The notes under the pieces are model-generated. The model saw only the letters and a list, made by a program, of their open reading frames with translations, made no database searches and had not been told where the DNA came from. This document shows positions 40,094-47,456 of a stretch of 64,000 nt of DNA, piece by piece. Origin of the DNA: Sphaerothrix gracilis (GTDB taxonomy: Bacteria; Cyanobacteriota; Cyanobacteriia; Phormidesmidales; Phormidesmidaceae); assembly GCF_030405905.1 (NCBI RefSeq), contig NZ_JASATW010000002.1:62001-126000 (forward strand), given 5' to 3'. How positions within the stretch are numbered: position 1 is the first letter of the stretch; each line of letters starts with the position of its first letter. Both the position numbers and the translations under genes were made by a program.

Positions 40094-40798
40094 ATGTCAG
40101 TAAAAAAAGTTGTCGGCTGGGTGATGCTGGTCTGTGCCGTGGCCCTGTTTACCGGCTGTATTCCTAACGGACTGGTCGAACGGGGGATTGAGCGAGAACT
40201 GCCCCAGTACATCGGCCCGGCTGACAGCTACGACGTTGACATTGATGGGCTAAAGGTTCGCTCTGGTGAAGCCCAGCGCATTCTGACCGTGGGTGAGCGG
40301 GTAAGACCAGAAGGCGCACCCGTCATTGAGCGTCTGGAGCTAGAGCTGCGTAATGTGAAGTACAACCGAGGCGAGGAGCGCTTAGAAAGCATTGAAAGCG
40401 CTCAGGCTACAGCCCGGATTTTACCGACCGATCTAGCGGCTTTTTTGGAAACTGATGGCAATATTCGAGCCGCCGCGATCGCCCTACAGCCGCCCAATCA
40501 GGCCACCTTAAACATTCAACCTGAAATTGGCAGCTTGCCGATTCCGGCAGGCATTGCCGTGACGCTGGTGGGTGAACTGGTGGGCGAAGGCAGTCTAATC
40601 AGCTTCAACGTCTCTGAAGTTAGCGCCGCTGGCATCAATCTGGGCCGTGAGGCCGCCCGCCGAATTTCTCAGAGCGTCAATCCTTTAGCAGATCTCTCTA
40701 GCCTGCCAATTACCCTCCTAATTCAGGATATTCGAGTGGAGAATGAGGCCATTACTCTAGATGTGATCGCAGATCCGGCTAGTTTACAGCTACCCTAA
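40094..40798 (+). CDS. DUF2993-family lipoprotein (LmeA-like)
   Basis: 234 residues from the ATG at 40094 (a GTG three codons before is possible). Lipobox LFTGC with Cys22. The mature part alternates beta strands with YDVDIDGLKVRSGEAQRI, LELELRNVKYN and QATARILPTDLAAFL, the pattern of DUF2993, called LmeA-like phospholipid-binding. The family is widespread in cyanobacteria and thought to act on or carry lipids in the periplasm. It is followed after 165 bp by ftsE. Confidence 0.8.
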   Translation: MSVKKVVGWVMLVCAVALFTGCIPNGLVERGIERELPQYIGPADSYDVDIDGLKVRSGEAQRILTVGERVRPEGAPVIERLELELRNVKYNRGEERLESIESAQATARILPTDLAAFLETDGNIRAAAIALQPPNQATLNIQPEIGSLPIPAGIAVTLVGELVGEGSLISFNVSEVSAAGINLGREAARRISQSVNPLADLSSLPITLLIQDIRVENEAITLDVIADPASLQLP

Positions 40799-40962
40799 GC
40801 GTAGCTAGGATAGGGTATCTGAGGCGATCGCTAAGAAAAGGCTGATAGTTGCAGCAAACTGCGCCTCATTCCAGTAAAATATCGGCTCATAGCGTGCTTT
40901 GGGTGTCGTCACACGGCTTTACAAACTTTGTTTCACCTTAGCAGTTCGACTCAGGTGTCTAT

Positions 40963-41772
40963 ATGACTTTTGTTGCTCCTCGTTCTGATAGCAGCCAAAC
41001 CTCCCGCAAAAATATTCGAGAAAAGCTAGAGCAGCGCCTTCAGATGGTCTATACGCCCAAGGAAGCCGCTGAAGACAAAGCCAAAACCTCCCAACCGTCC
41101 TCGCCGCCGATGGTGACGCTCACCAACATCGGCAAAACCTATCGCAACGGCAGCAAAGCTCTGATTGACGTTAACCTGCAGGTTAAACGTGGCGACTTTC
41201 TGTTTGTCACGGGGCCGTCAGGATCGGGCAAGTCAACCCTGCTAAAGCTGCTCTATGGCCAAGAACGCCCTTCCACTGGGGAAATAATTGTCAACGACCA
41301 CGACCTGACCAAGGTTAGGGGCAATCGGCTGGCTAAGCTCCGCCGCCGCATTGGTATCGTCTTTCAGGATTACAAGCTGATTCCCCGCCGCACCGTGGCC
41401 GAGAATGTCGAGTTTGTGCTGTGGGCACAAGGGTTCACCCGCAAAGAAATTAATCGCCGCCTGTGGCCGACCCTGAAAATGGTTGGGCTACAGCATAAGG
41501 CCCGCTGTTTTCCCGATGAGCTTTCTGGGGGAGAGCAGCAGCGGGTCAGCATTGCTAGGGCTGTGGTGAGTACGCCGCCGCTGTTGCTGGCCGATGAACC
41601 CACTGGCAACCTAGATCCTGACAATTCCATGCAGGTGATTAGAATTCTGAAAAAGCTGAACTCCATTGGCATTACCGTTATGGTTACCACCCATAACGAG
41701 CAGCTCGTGAGAATGTCTAATCACCCGGTCGTTCAGTTGCGCAACGGCTACCTGCATCAGGTGCGACGCTAA
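40963..41772 (+). CDS. ftsE: FtsE-type ABC ATPase, with N-terminal extension
   Basis: 269 residues. An N-terminal extension of ~48 basic, polar residues precedes the ATPase domain (VTLTNIGKTYRNGSKALIDV). Walker A is GPSGSGKST, signature LSGGEQQR, Walker B LLLADEPTGN, and the H-loop VTTHNEQL. These match FtsE, the ATPase of the FtsEX complex that regulates septal wall hydrolases. ftsX does not follow: the next gene is tatA on the other strand. The partner is presumably elsewhere, as inferred from split arrangements in cyanobacteria. Confidence 0.88.
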   Translation: MTFVAPRSDSSQTSRKNIREKLEQRLQMVYTPKEAAEDKAKTSQPSSPPMVTLTNIGKTYRNGSKALIDVNLQVKRGDFLFVTGPSGSGKSTLLKLLYGQERPSTGEIIVNDHDLTKVRGNRLAKLRRRIGIVFQDYKLIPRRTVAENVEFVLWAQGFTRKEINRRLWPTLKMVGLQHKARCFPDELSGGEQQRVSIARAVVSTPPLLLADEPTGNLDPDNSMQVIRILKKLNSIGITVMVTTHNEQLVRMSNHPVVQLRNGYLHQVRR

Positions 41773-41786
41773 CAGGGTAAAGGGGC

Positions 41787-41969
41787 CTATTCTTCGTCGT
41801 CTTCGTCTAAAAACGGCTGCTCTTCATCTTCAGGACTATCAATTTCATCCTTAAAGCCGCGCAGCGTTTTACCCAAGGCGCTGCCCAGTTCTGGGATTCT
41901 TTTGGGGCCAAAAATAAAAACCGCCACGATGATAATGATGCCAACCTCCGGCCAGCCTAAACCAAACAT
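41787..41969 (-). CDS. tatA: Sec-independent translocase subunit TatA
   Basis: 60 residues. It has the family pattern: a short N-terminus (MFGLGWPE), one membrane helix (VGIIIIVAVFIFG), the conserved FGPKRIPELGSALGKTLRGFK amphipathic segment and an acidic tail (DEEQPFLDEDDEE). TatA oligomers form the passage through which folded twin-arginine substrates move. It is convergent with ftsE, 14 bp away. TatC is at 13468-14271. Confidence 0.96.
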   Translation of the reverse strand: MFGLGWPEVGIIIIVAVFIFGPKRIPELGSALGKTLRGFKDEIDSPEDEEQPFLDEDDEE

Positions 41970-42041
41970 GATGCTCCTGGGTTAAGTTTTCAACACTATA
42001 CTGTGGATCTGTCACGGGCAGGTTAAGAGTCTTAAGCCGCG

Positions 42042-43247
42042 TCAAACGCTGGCAGGTTCGGGCTGATAGCGGATGTTGGCTTTGCGTAAGCGCTCTATGG
42101 CTTCTCCTAAGCGATCGCAGTCGGCAATCAGGCTAACCCGCACATAGCCCTCGCCGCCCCGGCCAAAAGCATTCCCCGGCGTCAGCACCACGCCGGTCTG
42201 CTGCAGCACTGACAGGGCAAAATCCGTGGAGCTAACCCCAACCGGACAGGGCACCCAGAGATACATAGTGGCCTTCGTTTTGGGCACATCCCAGCCCAGG
42301 CTGGCAAACGCCTGAATCAGAAAGTCGCGGCGCTGACGATAGCGGTTTTGTACTTCACTGAGATAGACATCGGGGAGCTGTAGGGCCGTTTCGGCGGCTC
42401 GCTGCAGGGCGGCAAAGATGCCGTAGTCCAGGTTGGTTTTGAGGGTTCTCAGTCCCTGAATAATGTGGCGGTTGCCCACCACAAATCCAACGCGCCAGCC
42501 CGCCATGTTATAGGTTTTAGAAAGGGTGTGAAACTCGACGCCAATTTCTTTAGCCCCAGGGATTTCCAGCAGGCTGGTGGGGTGATAGCCGTCAAAGGCC
42601 AGTTCGGCGTAGCAAAGATCGTGAACCAGGATGATTTCGTGCTTGCGAGCAAAGGCCACCACGTCCTCAAAAAACTCCCTGGGGGCGGTCGCTGCCGTAG
42701 GATTGCTGGGATAGTTGAAATAGAGAATTTTAGCGCGATCGGCGACTTCGTCTGGAATCGAGGCCAGATCGATTAGCCAGTCGTTGTCAGGTGTCAAAAC
42801 GATGTCATAAATTTTGCCGCCCGCGATCGCCGGACCGCGAAAATGGGCCGGATAGGCCGGAGAGGGCACCAGAGCCAGATCGCCCGGATTGATATAGGCC
42901 ATTGCCAAATGGGCGAGTCCTTCCTTGGATCCCAACAAGGGCAATGCCTCCCCTTCCGGATCAAGCCGCACATCATAACGACGTTGGTACCAGGCTGTAA
43001 TCGCCCGCCGAAAGCTGGCGGTCCCCTCAAACGGAGGATAGCCGTGATTGGCTACATCTTGAATTGCCGCCGTGGCCGCCTCAATCACCGGCGTCGGCGT
43101 TGGTCCGTCAGGATTGCCCATGCCTAAATCAATCAGGTCAAGCCCTTGTTCCCGCGCCCGCGCCTTAAGCTCATCTAACCGGGCAAACACGTAGGGAGGT
43201 AGCGCGCTCAGGCGCTGAGCCGGTTGAATCCAATCTAAGCTCATCAT
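42042..43247 (-). CDS. Class I/II PLP aminotransferase (possibly LL-diaminopimelate aminotransferase)
   Basis: 401 residues. PLP fold type I with the Schiff-base Lys in SKTYNMAGWR, preceded by YFNYPSNPT and LVHDLCYAELAFD. Overall sequence (DLIDLGMGNPDGPTP near the start) resembles the cyanobacterial aminotransferase annotated as aspartate or LL-diaminopimelate aminotransferase (sll0480 type in Synechocystis). Its GGAGG ribosome site lies inside the 3' end of the upstream dehydrogenase gene, and ATGATGA overlaps that stop, so the two are translationally coupled. Confidence 0.88.
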   Translation of the reverse strand: MMSLDWIQPAQRLSALPPYVFARLDELKARAREQGLDLIDLGMGNPDGPTPTPVIEAATAAIQDVANHGYPPFEGTASFRRAITAWYQRRYDVRLDPEGEALPLLGSKEGLAHLAMAYINPGDLALVPSPAYPAHFRGPAIAGGKIYDIVLTPDNDWLIDLASIPDEVADRAKILYFNYPSNPTAATAPREFFEDVVAFARKHEIILVHDLCYAELAFDGYHPTSLLEIPGAKEIGVEFHTLSKTYNMAGWRVGFVVGNRHIIQGLRTLKTNLDYGIFAALQRAAETALQLPDVYLSEVQNRYRQRRDFLIQAFASLGWDVPKTKATMYLWVPCPVGVSSTDFALSVLQQTGVVLTPGNAFGRGGEGYVRVSLIADCDRLGEAIERLRKANIRYQPEPASV

Positions 43248-44395
43248 GATCTTACCTCCGGAGCCGGTTGAGAAATTTCAGTATGCAGTCGGGACGAGCG
43301 GCCCGCAAGGGGCATCGTTGTCGAAACCATCGCCGCAACGAGCTGCTCAGGCAGAACGGTAAACGGCAGATGATGAATATCTGAGGCGGGGCGGCAGGCG
43401 ACCTCGGCAGCATGGCGGAGCTCAGCTAAAGAAATCTGGGCCAGCCCCAAATCTTCGAGGGATTTGGGTAGGCCAATCTGGTCATAAAACTGAATTAGTT
43501 GCTGACGGGCTGAGGCCGCTAAAGAACTGCCCTGTCCCATCTCTTCCAAGCGCAACTGCACCAAGATACCGTAGGCTACTTTTTCACCATGTAGCGCTGC
43601 GTGACTAGCCATCAGATGGGTCAGGCCGTTGTGAACGGCGTGGGCCGCCACTGTCCGACACTGCGCTCCCCCTAAACCGCCAATCACGCCTGCTAGCAGC
43701 ACAGAGGCATCGACCACTTCGCGCCACTCTGCGCCGCCCGCTTCCTGTAGGGCTGCCTGTGACTTTTGAAACAGCAGATCGCGCAGCACTCTGGCCTGCT
43801 GCACTGCGGTAATAATCAGCGACTTTTGAGAGTGCCCACTGCTGACCGAGGCTTCGTACCATTTGGCTAGGGCATCGCCAATGCCAGCCACCAGGGTGCG
43901 GGGGGGGGCTGTGGCAATTAGGTCATAGTCTAAGACCAGCAGGTTGGGGCACTGCGGCAGCCCCACATCGTACTGAAAGGCTCCCTGCTCTGAGTAAACA
44001 TTGGAAAGGGCTGTCCAGGCGGCGCAGGTCGCTGCCGAAGTGGGGATGGTGACAACGGGCAAGCCCTGATGATGGGCTAGCAGCTTAGCCGTATCCAAGG
44101 CTTTACCACCGCCAACTCCAATAATTACATCTGCTCGGTGGTCGGCGGCGGCTGCCTGTAAGTTCTGTAGCGTGGTCTCACTGCAGTCCGCTCCATAGGA
44201 TGCCTGAGCTACGGCCAAAGAGGCTAAAGACTGGCTCAACCAGGACTCTGTCAGGGTTAAGGTGCGATCGCCGCCCACAATCAGTGGTCGTTGCCCCAAG
44301 CGCGCGATCGCCTCACCAATGTGCGCCAAAATGCCAGAGCCGCGCAGCACCTGAGCCGGTGCGATAGCTAAAGGAGGGAGAGTTAACTGAGTCAT
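43244..44395 (-). CDS. Iron-containing alcohol/glycerol dehydrogenase-family protein
   Basis: 383 residues from the ATG at 44395; the frame is open 27 codons further 5' but those do not look like the family. The NAD site is GVGGGKALDTAKLLA. Metal ligands appear as Asp in GIGDALAKWYE and His in THLMASHAALHGEKV. PTSAATCAAWTALSNVY fits glycerol dehydrogenase-like enzymes of the GldA group. The substrate is uncertain. It overlaps the downstream aminotransferase gene (ATGATGA), which suggests an oxidation-then-amination pairing, though this is inference. Confidence 0.85.
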   Translation of the reverse strand: MTQLTLPPLAIAPAQVLRGSGILAHIGEAIARLGQRPLIVGGDRTLTLTESWLSQSLASLAVAQASYGADCSETTLQNLQAAAADHRADVIIGVGGGKALDTAKLLAHHQGLPVVTIPTSAATCAAWTALSNVYSEQGAFQYDVGLPQCPNLLVLDYDLIATAPPRTLVAGIGDALAKWYEASVSSGHSQKSLIITAVQQARVLRDLLFQKSQAALQEAGGAEWREVVDASVLLAGVIGGLGGAQCRTVAAHAVHNGLTHLMASHAALHGEKVAYGILVQLRLEEMGQGSSLAASARQQLIQFYDQIGLPKSLEDLGLAQISLAELRHAAEVACRPASDIHHLPFTVLPEQLVAAMVSTTMPLAGRSSRLHTEISQPAPEVRS

Positions 44396-44540
44396 ACGCC
44401 AATGTTTACGTAAATAAGTGACACAGGAAGACCAAAAAGGCGATCGCAGGTGAATAAATACTATGCCTACTATCAAAATAAAGTAGAGTCTAAATCTTTA
44501 CCAAGCCTTGAGCGGTGATCTTAGCGGCTTGGCGTCTGAC

Positions 44541-45077
44541 TCAACTATCTTGGGCAGGCAAGTCTTCCGCTTTTGGCAGCTGGGCTAAGCGGTCTTGATG
44601 GATCCGAATAGTTTGCGTCTCGCCTGTCTGTTCATCTGGAATGGGCTGAATCTGGCCGAGGTAGATCAGATCGGAGATGCCCCCCGGACGGTGCAGAATC
44701 GTTCTGGCTCGAATAGTGGGTATTTGACCCGGTGGTCCTAAACGCCCTGGCTTCAGCAAGTTGCTGGCTGCCTGCTTCAAGGTGGCTTCTAGCTCCGATT
44801 CGGTAATGGTTTCGGGCACTTTAATCACAATCTGAGCGGCCCCCGAATCGAAGACGGTGGTATAGGGAATCGCCCCTGGAATGCTGGTGCGGGTGAATGG
44901 CTCGAAGCTCAGTCCCAAAAAGCCGACGGTCAGGACACCCATAAACCCAGTAGCGCCCACCAGCCGAAAGCGAATGCCCCACTGGGCAAAGAAGGCGATC
45001 GTGGAGATGACCGCTAGGGCTAAGGTTAAGATCGCAGCCCACTTGGTAGCTTCTAGAAAATCGGCAGGGGTTAACAT
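44541..45077 (-). CDS. ycf51: Ycf51 (DUF2518) membrane protein
   Basis: 178 residues. Two N-terminal membrane spans (about residues 12-32 and 37-57) are followed by a C-terminal soluble domain (TVFDSGAAQIVIKVPET, ILHRPGGISDLIYLGQ). This matches Ycf51, kept in cyanobacteria and some red-lineage plastid genomes. Function is unknown. AGGACG lies upstream of the ATG. Confidence 0.88.
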   Translation of the reverse strand: MLTPADFLEATKWAAILTLALAVISTIAFFAQWGIRFRLVGATGFMGVLTVGFLGLSFEPFTRTSIPGAIPYTTVFDSGAAQIVIKVPETITESELEATLKQAASNLLKPGRLGPPGQIPTIRARTILHRPGGISDLIYLGQIQPIPDEQTGETQTIRIHQDRLAQLPKAEDLPAQDS

Positions 45078-45293
45078 GGGTCGTCCTGTAGGGGAATTAC
45101 CAAAGAGGCGATCGCGACCGGATTTAGCTCTCCGTCAGGGGCTTGCAGGGCCAACTCTCTATCTGGCCGGGGCACCTAATCAGCGGGCGATCGCACCCTT
45201 CGTGTATTTTGATCCTATCAGCAGGCGATAACCTTCTAGATAGACTGCGTCTCAAATGCTGAAGAAACGCCTGAATTCTGCCAAGCGGGCTCC

Positions 45294-46067
45294 CTACGCC
45301 AGCGTTGATTGGCCAAAATCGGGCGGTACATCCTGCCAGCGCCCTGGTCCTACGGCCCGGAGAGCCTCTTGCAGCGAAACATCGCCGGTATAGAGTGCCC
45401 GTCCCACAATGACTCCCGTTACGCCGACTGACGTGAGGCTGAGCAGACTCAACACATCGCTCAGCGAACCCACACCCCCTGACGCAATCACCGGAATCTC
45501 AATTGCCTCGGCCATCTGCCGCAGCGCCTTAAGATTCGGGCCTTTTAGGGTGCCGTCCCGCTGAATGTCGGTGTAAATAATTTCGGCTGCGCCTAGGCGA
45601 GCTACCTGCTGGGCCAGGGCGATCGCCTCAATTTCCGAAGTCTCCAACCAGCCCCGCGTCGCCACTTTGCCGTCTCTGGCATCAATACCGACAATTACCT
45701 GTCCCGGAAACTCGCTGCTGAGCTGACCGACTAAATCAGGATTTTCGATCGCTGCCGTGCCCAAAATGGCGTAGCGTACCCCCAGGCTAAACAGCTCCGA
45801 TACCCGCTGATAGGTGCGCAGTCCACCGCCGACTTCTACCGGAATATTGACCGCTTGAACAATTTTTTGAATGGCTGCCCAATTTTCTGGCTTGCCCGCC
45901 TTGGCTCCGTCTAGATCCACTAGATGCAGCCGAGTTGCACCCTGATCAACCCACTGCTGGGCGATCGCTACCGGGTCTTCGCTAAATACCTGAGACTGCT
46001 CATAGTCCCCTTGGTACAGCCGCACGCAGCGGCCCTCTAACAAGTCAATTGCGGGAATCACATCCAT
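45294..46067 (-). CDS. hisA: HisA, phosphoribosylformimino-5-aminoimidazole carboxamide ribotide isomerase
   Basis: 257 residues from the ATG at 46067 (MDVIPAIDLLEGRCVRLYQG), the conserved start; a TTG seven codons earlier opens the frame. TIM barrel with catalytic Asp in PAIDLL and a second Asp in YTDIQRDGTLKGPN, and phosphate-binding VGGGLR and ASGGVGSLSD. It performs the Amadori rearrangement in histidine synthesis. Monocistronic here. Confidence 0.97.
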   Translation of the reverse strand: MDVIPAIDLLEGRCVRLYQGDYEQSQVFSEDPVAIAQQWVDQGATRLHLVDLDGAKAGKPENWAAIQKIVQAVNIPVEVGGGLRTYQRVSELFSLGVRYAILGTAAIENPDLVGQLSSEFPGQVIVGIDARDGKVATRGWLETSEIEAIALAQQVARLGAAEIIYTDIQRDGTLKGPNLKALRQMAEAIEIPVIASGGVGSLSDVLSLLSLTSVGVTGVIVGRALYTGDVSLQEALRAVGPGRWQDVPPDFGQSTLA

Positions 46068-46342
46068 TGCAGCAGCCCCATTCAGCAAATTTTATTGTAT
46101 CGCTTCATCGAAAAATCCTCGGCGGCAACCGAGGTTGAAAATGCTGCTGCCCCTTTGCCAAAAAGCTGGCCCTAGCTACCGTCTGAGGAGAGGCTGTCAA
46201 AGGTAGAACTGGTCAGTTTTTGATGACAGTTGCCAACGCTGATCAGAGCGCTTGAAAGACCAAATCAGAGCTAGCTTGGAGCTAAAAGCGATTGCGCTGA
46301 AACTTGAAACGGGGGGCGATCGCCTCTCATTCATAGCCAGGG

Positions 46343-46612
46343 CTAAAAAGCCTGAATCCATTCGTACACCTGATACTCTGTCCAGATGCCGTTTTGCCAG
46401 TAGGGATCAGCTTCCACAAGCTGACGCACGGCTGCCTCGCTGTCCGCTTCGTAAATACCGAAGACGCGGGTGGCGTCTTGAGTCGGACCAAGGGTGATGA
46501 GCGTTCCCCGGTCTTTTTGGGCTTGAAGTCCCTGTAAATGAGCCTCGCGGTACGGTGCCCGCTTGGCTAAAACATCTTCGCAGTAGCTGCCCCAGAGAAC
46601 GTACTTTGGCAT
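46343..46612 (-). CDS. YciI-like protein
   Basis: 89 residues of the YciI/dimeric alpha-beta barrel family: MPKYVLWGSYCEDVLAKRAPYREAHLQGL starts the fold, with the conserved His in REAHLQ and the Asp in ESDPYWQNGIW-like ADPYWQNGIW. Members may have small-molecule isomerase or hydrolase roles but none is assigned here. It is 62 bp downstream of the ureidoglycolate-lyase-like gene, on the same strand. Confidence 0.85.
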   Translation of the reverse strand: MPKYVLWGSYCEDVLAKRAPYREAHLQGLQAQKDRGTLITLGPTQDATRVFGIYEADSEAAVRQLVEADPYWQNGIWTEYQVYEWIQAF

Positions 46613-46674
46613 AGGTCTTTCTATCGATTCGACGTCCCTAAGATTTTACTGGCTGAGGCATGACGGGCGATCGC

Positions 46675-47166
46675 TTAGACAATCTCAAATTTCAGCCCAT
46701 ACTCAGCCTGGAGATTACAGGTATCGTGATCAGTGATATTGGTATCGCTCAGCTCTAGGTTGTAAAAATTGACGACTTCAGAATCAAAATAGGGGCCTGC
46801 GTGCCAGGTGCCTACCGCCAGCTTGACAAAACAGTTGCCGGGAATTTGAAAAGCCTGAATGTCTGCTGGATCAGGGCCAGCCCTATCTCCCGGTGGCGCA
46901 ACTGCTAGCAGCCAGGTTTTAGCTTCTAAGGAACCTAAACACTGCGTACACCGCTGATGGCGAGTAATGCGATCAAACTGTCGGCCTCGCCGCCGCAGCT
47001 GCATGATGTAGAAGCGCGGCCTGCCTTGATCTAGCTTTAGCTGGGCGTCTTGAATATCAAAAGCCTTGCCGTCGGCTGAGGGGAAAATGACCTGACCGTA
47101 GGGACTAAAGTTTTCAGCGGTAATGGTTTGAGCAGCGAGCGATCGCGAGACAATACCTGACTGCAT
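46675..47166 (-). CDS. Ureidoglycolate lyase-family protein (AllA-like)
   Basis: 163 residues, cupin fold. It begins with the AllA pattern LAAQTITAENFSPYGQVI, then RFYIMQLRRRGRQFDRITRHQRCTQ (broken into two strands), TWLLAVAPPG and the C-terminal GTWHAGPYFD with the conserved His. AllA splits ureidoglycolate to glyoxylate and urea in allantoin use. In cyanobacteria the family is widespread without a full purine-degradation pathway, so the true substrate may differ. Confidence 0.88.
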   Translation of the reverse strand: MQSGIVSRSLAAQTITAENFSPYGQVIFPSADGKAFDIQDAQLKLDQGRPRFYIMQLRRRGRQFDRITRHQRCTQCLGSLEAKTWLLAVAPPGDRAGPDPADIQAFQIPGNCFVKLAVGTWHAGPYFDSEVVNFYNLELSDTNITDHDTCNLQAEYGLKFEIV

Positions 47167-47264
47167 ACTCTAAAAACTAGCTAAAGATTCGGTAGATAAG
47201 AATTCTGAGTATAAAAATCTAATTCTACTGAAAACTTATCAGCACCGACTGATACCGAAAAAAA

Positions 47265-47314
47265 GAGGTGACTAGCCTCAGACTACCTGCTGAGCTGGAT
47301 CCCGGTGTCATCTC
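47265..47314 (+). promoter_or_regulatory. Structured leader upstream of pnp
   Basis: GAGGTGAC (47265-47272) can pair with GTCATCTC (47307-47314), with one G-U pair, enclosing an inner stem CTCAG/CTGAG (47277-47281 and 47290-47294). The element lies ~145 bp before the pnp start. In E. coli a leader stem cut by RNase III controls pnp; here the role is inferred only from position and pairing. Confidence 0.35.
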
Positions 47315-47456
47315 TAGGCGAAAAAAAACTTTACGTGCAGTCCCCATGACTTTAGGAAAAAGGGATGTTTTGAGCGTATTAGAACACTCTCTCAATATCA
47401 GTGCTAGGATTTCCACAGAAGAAGAAAGATATTAGCAGATAAGGACGTAGCATTCA

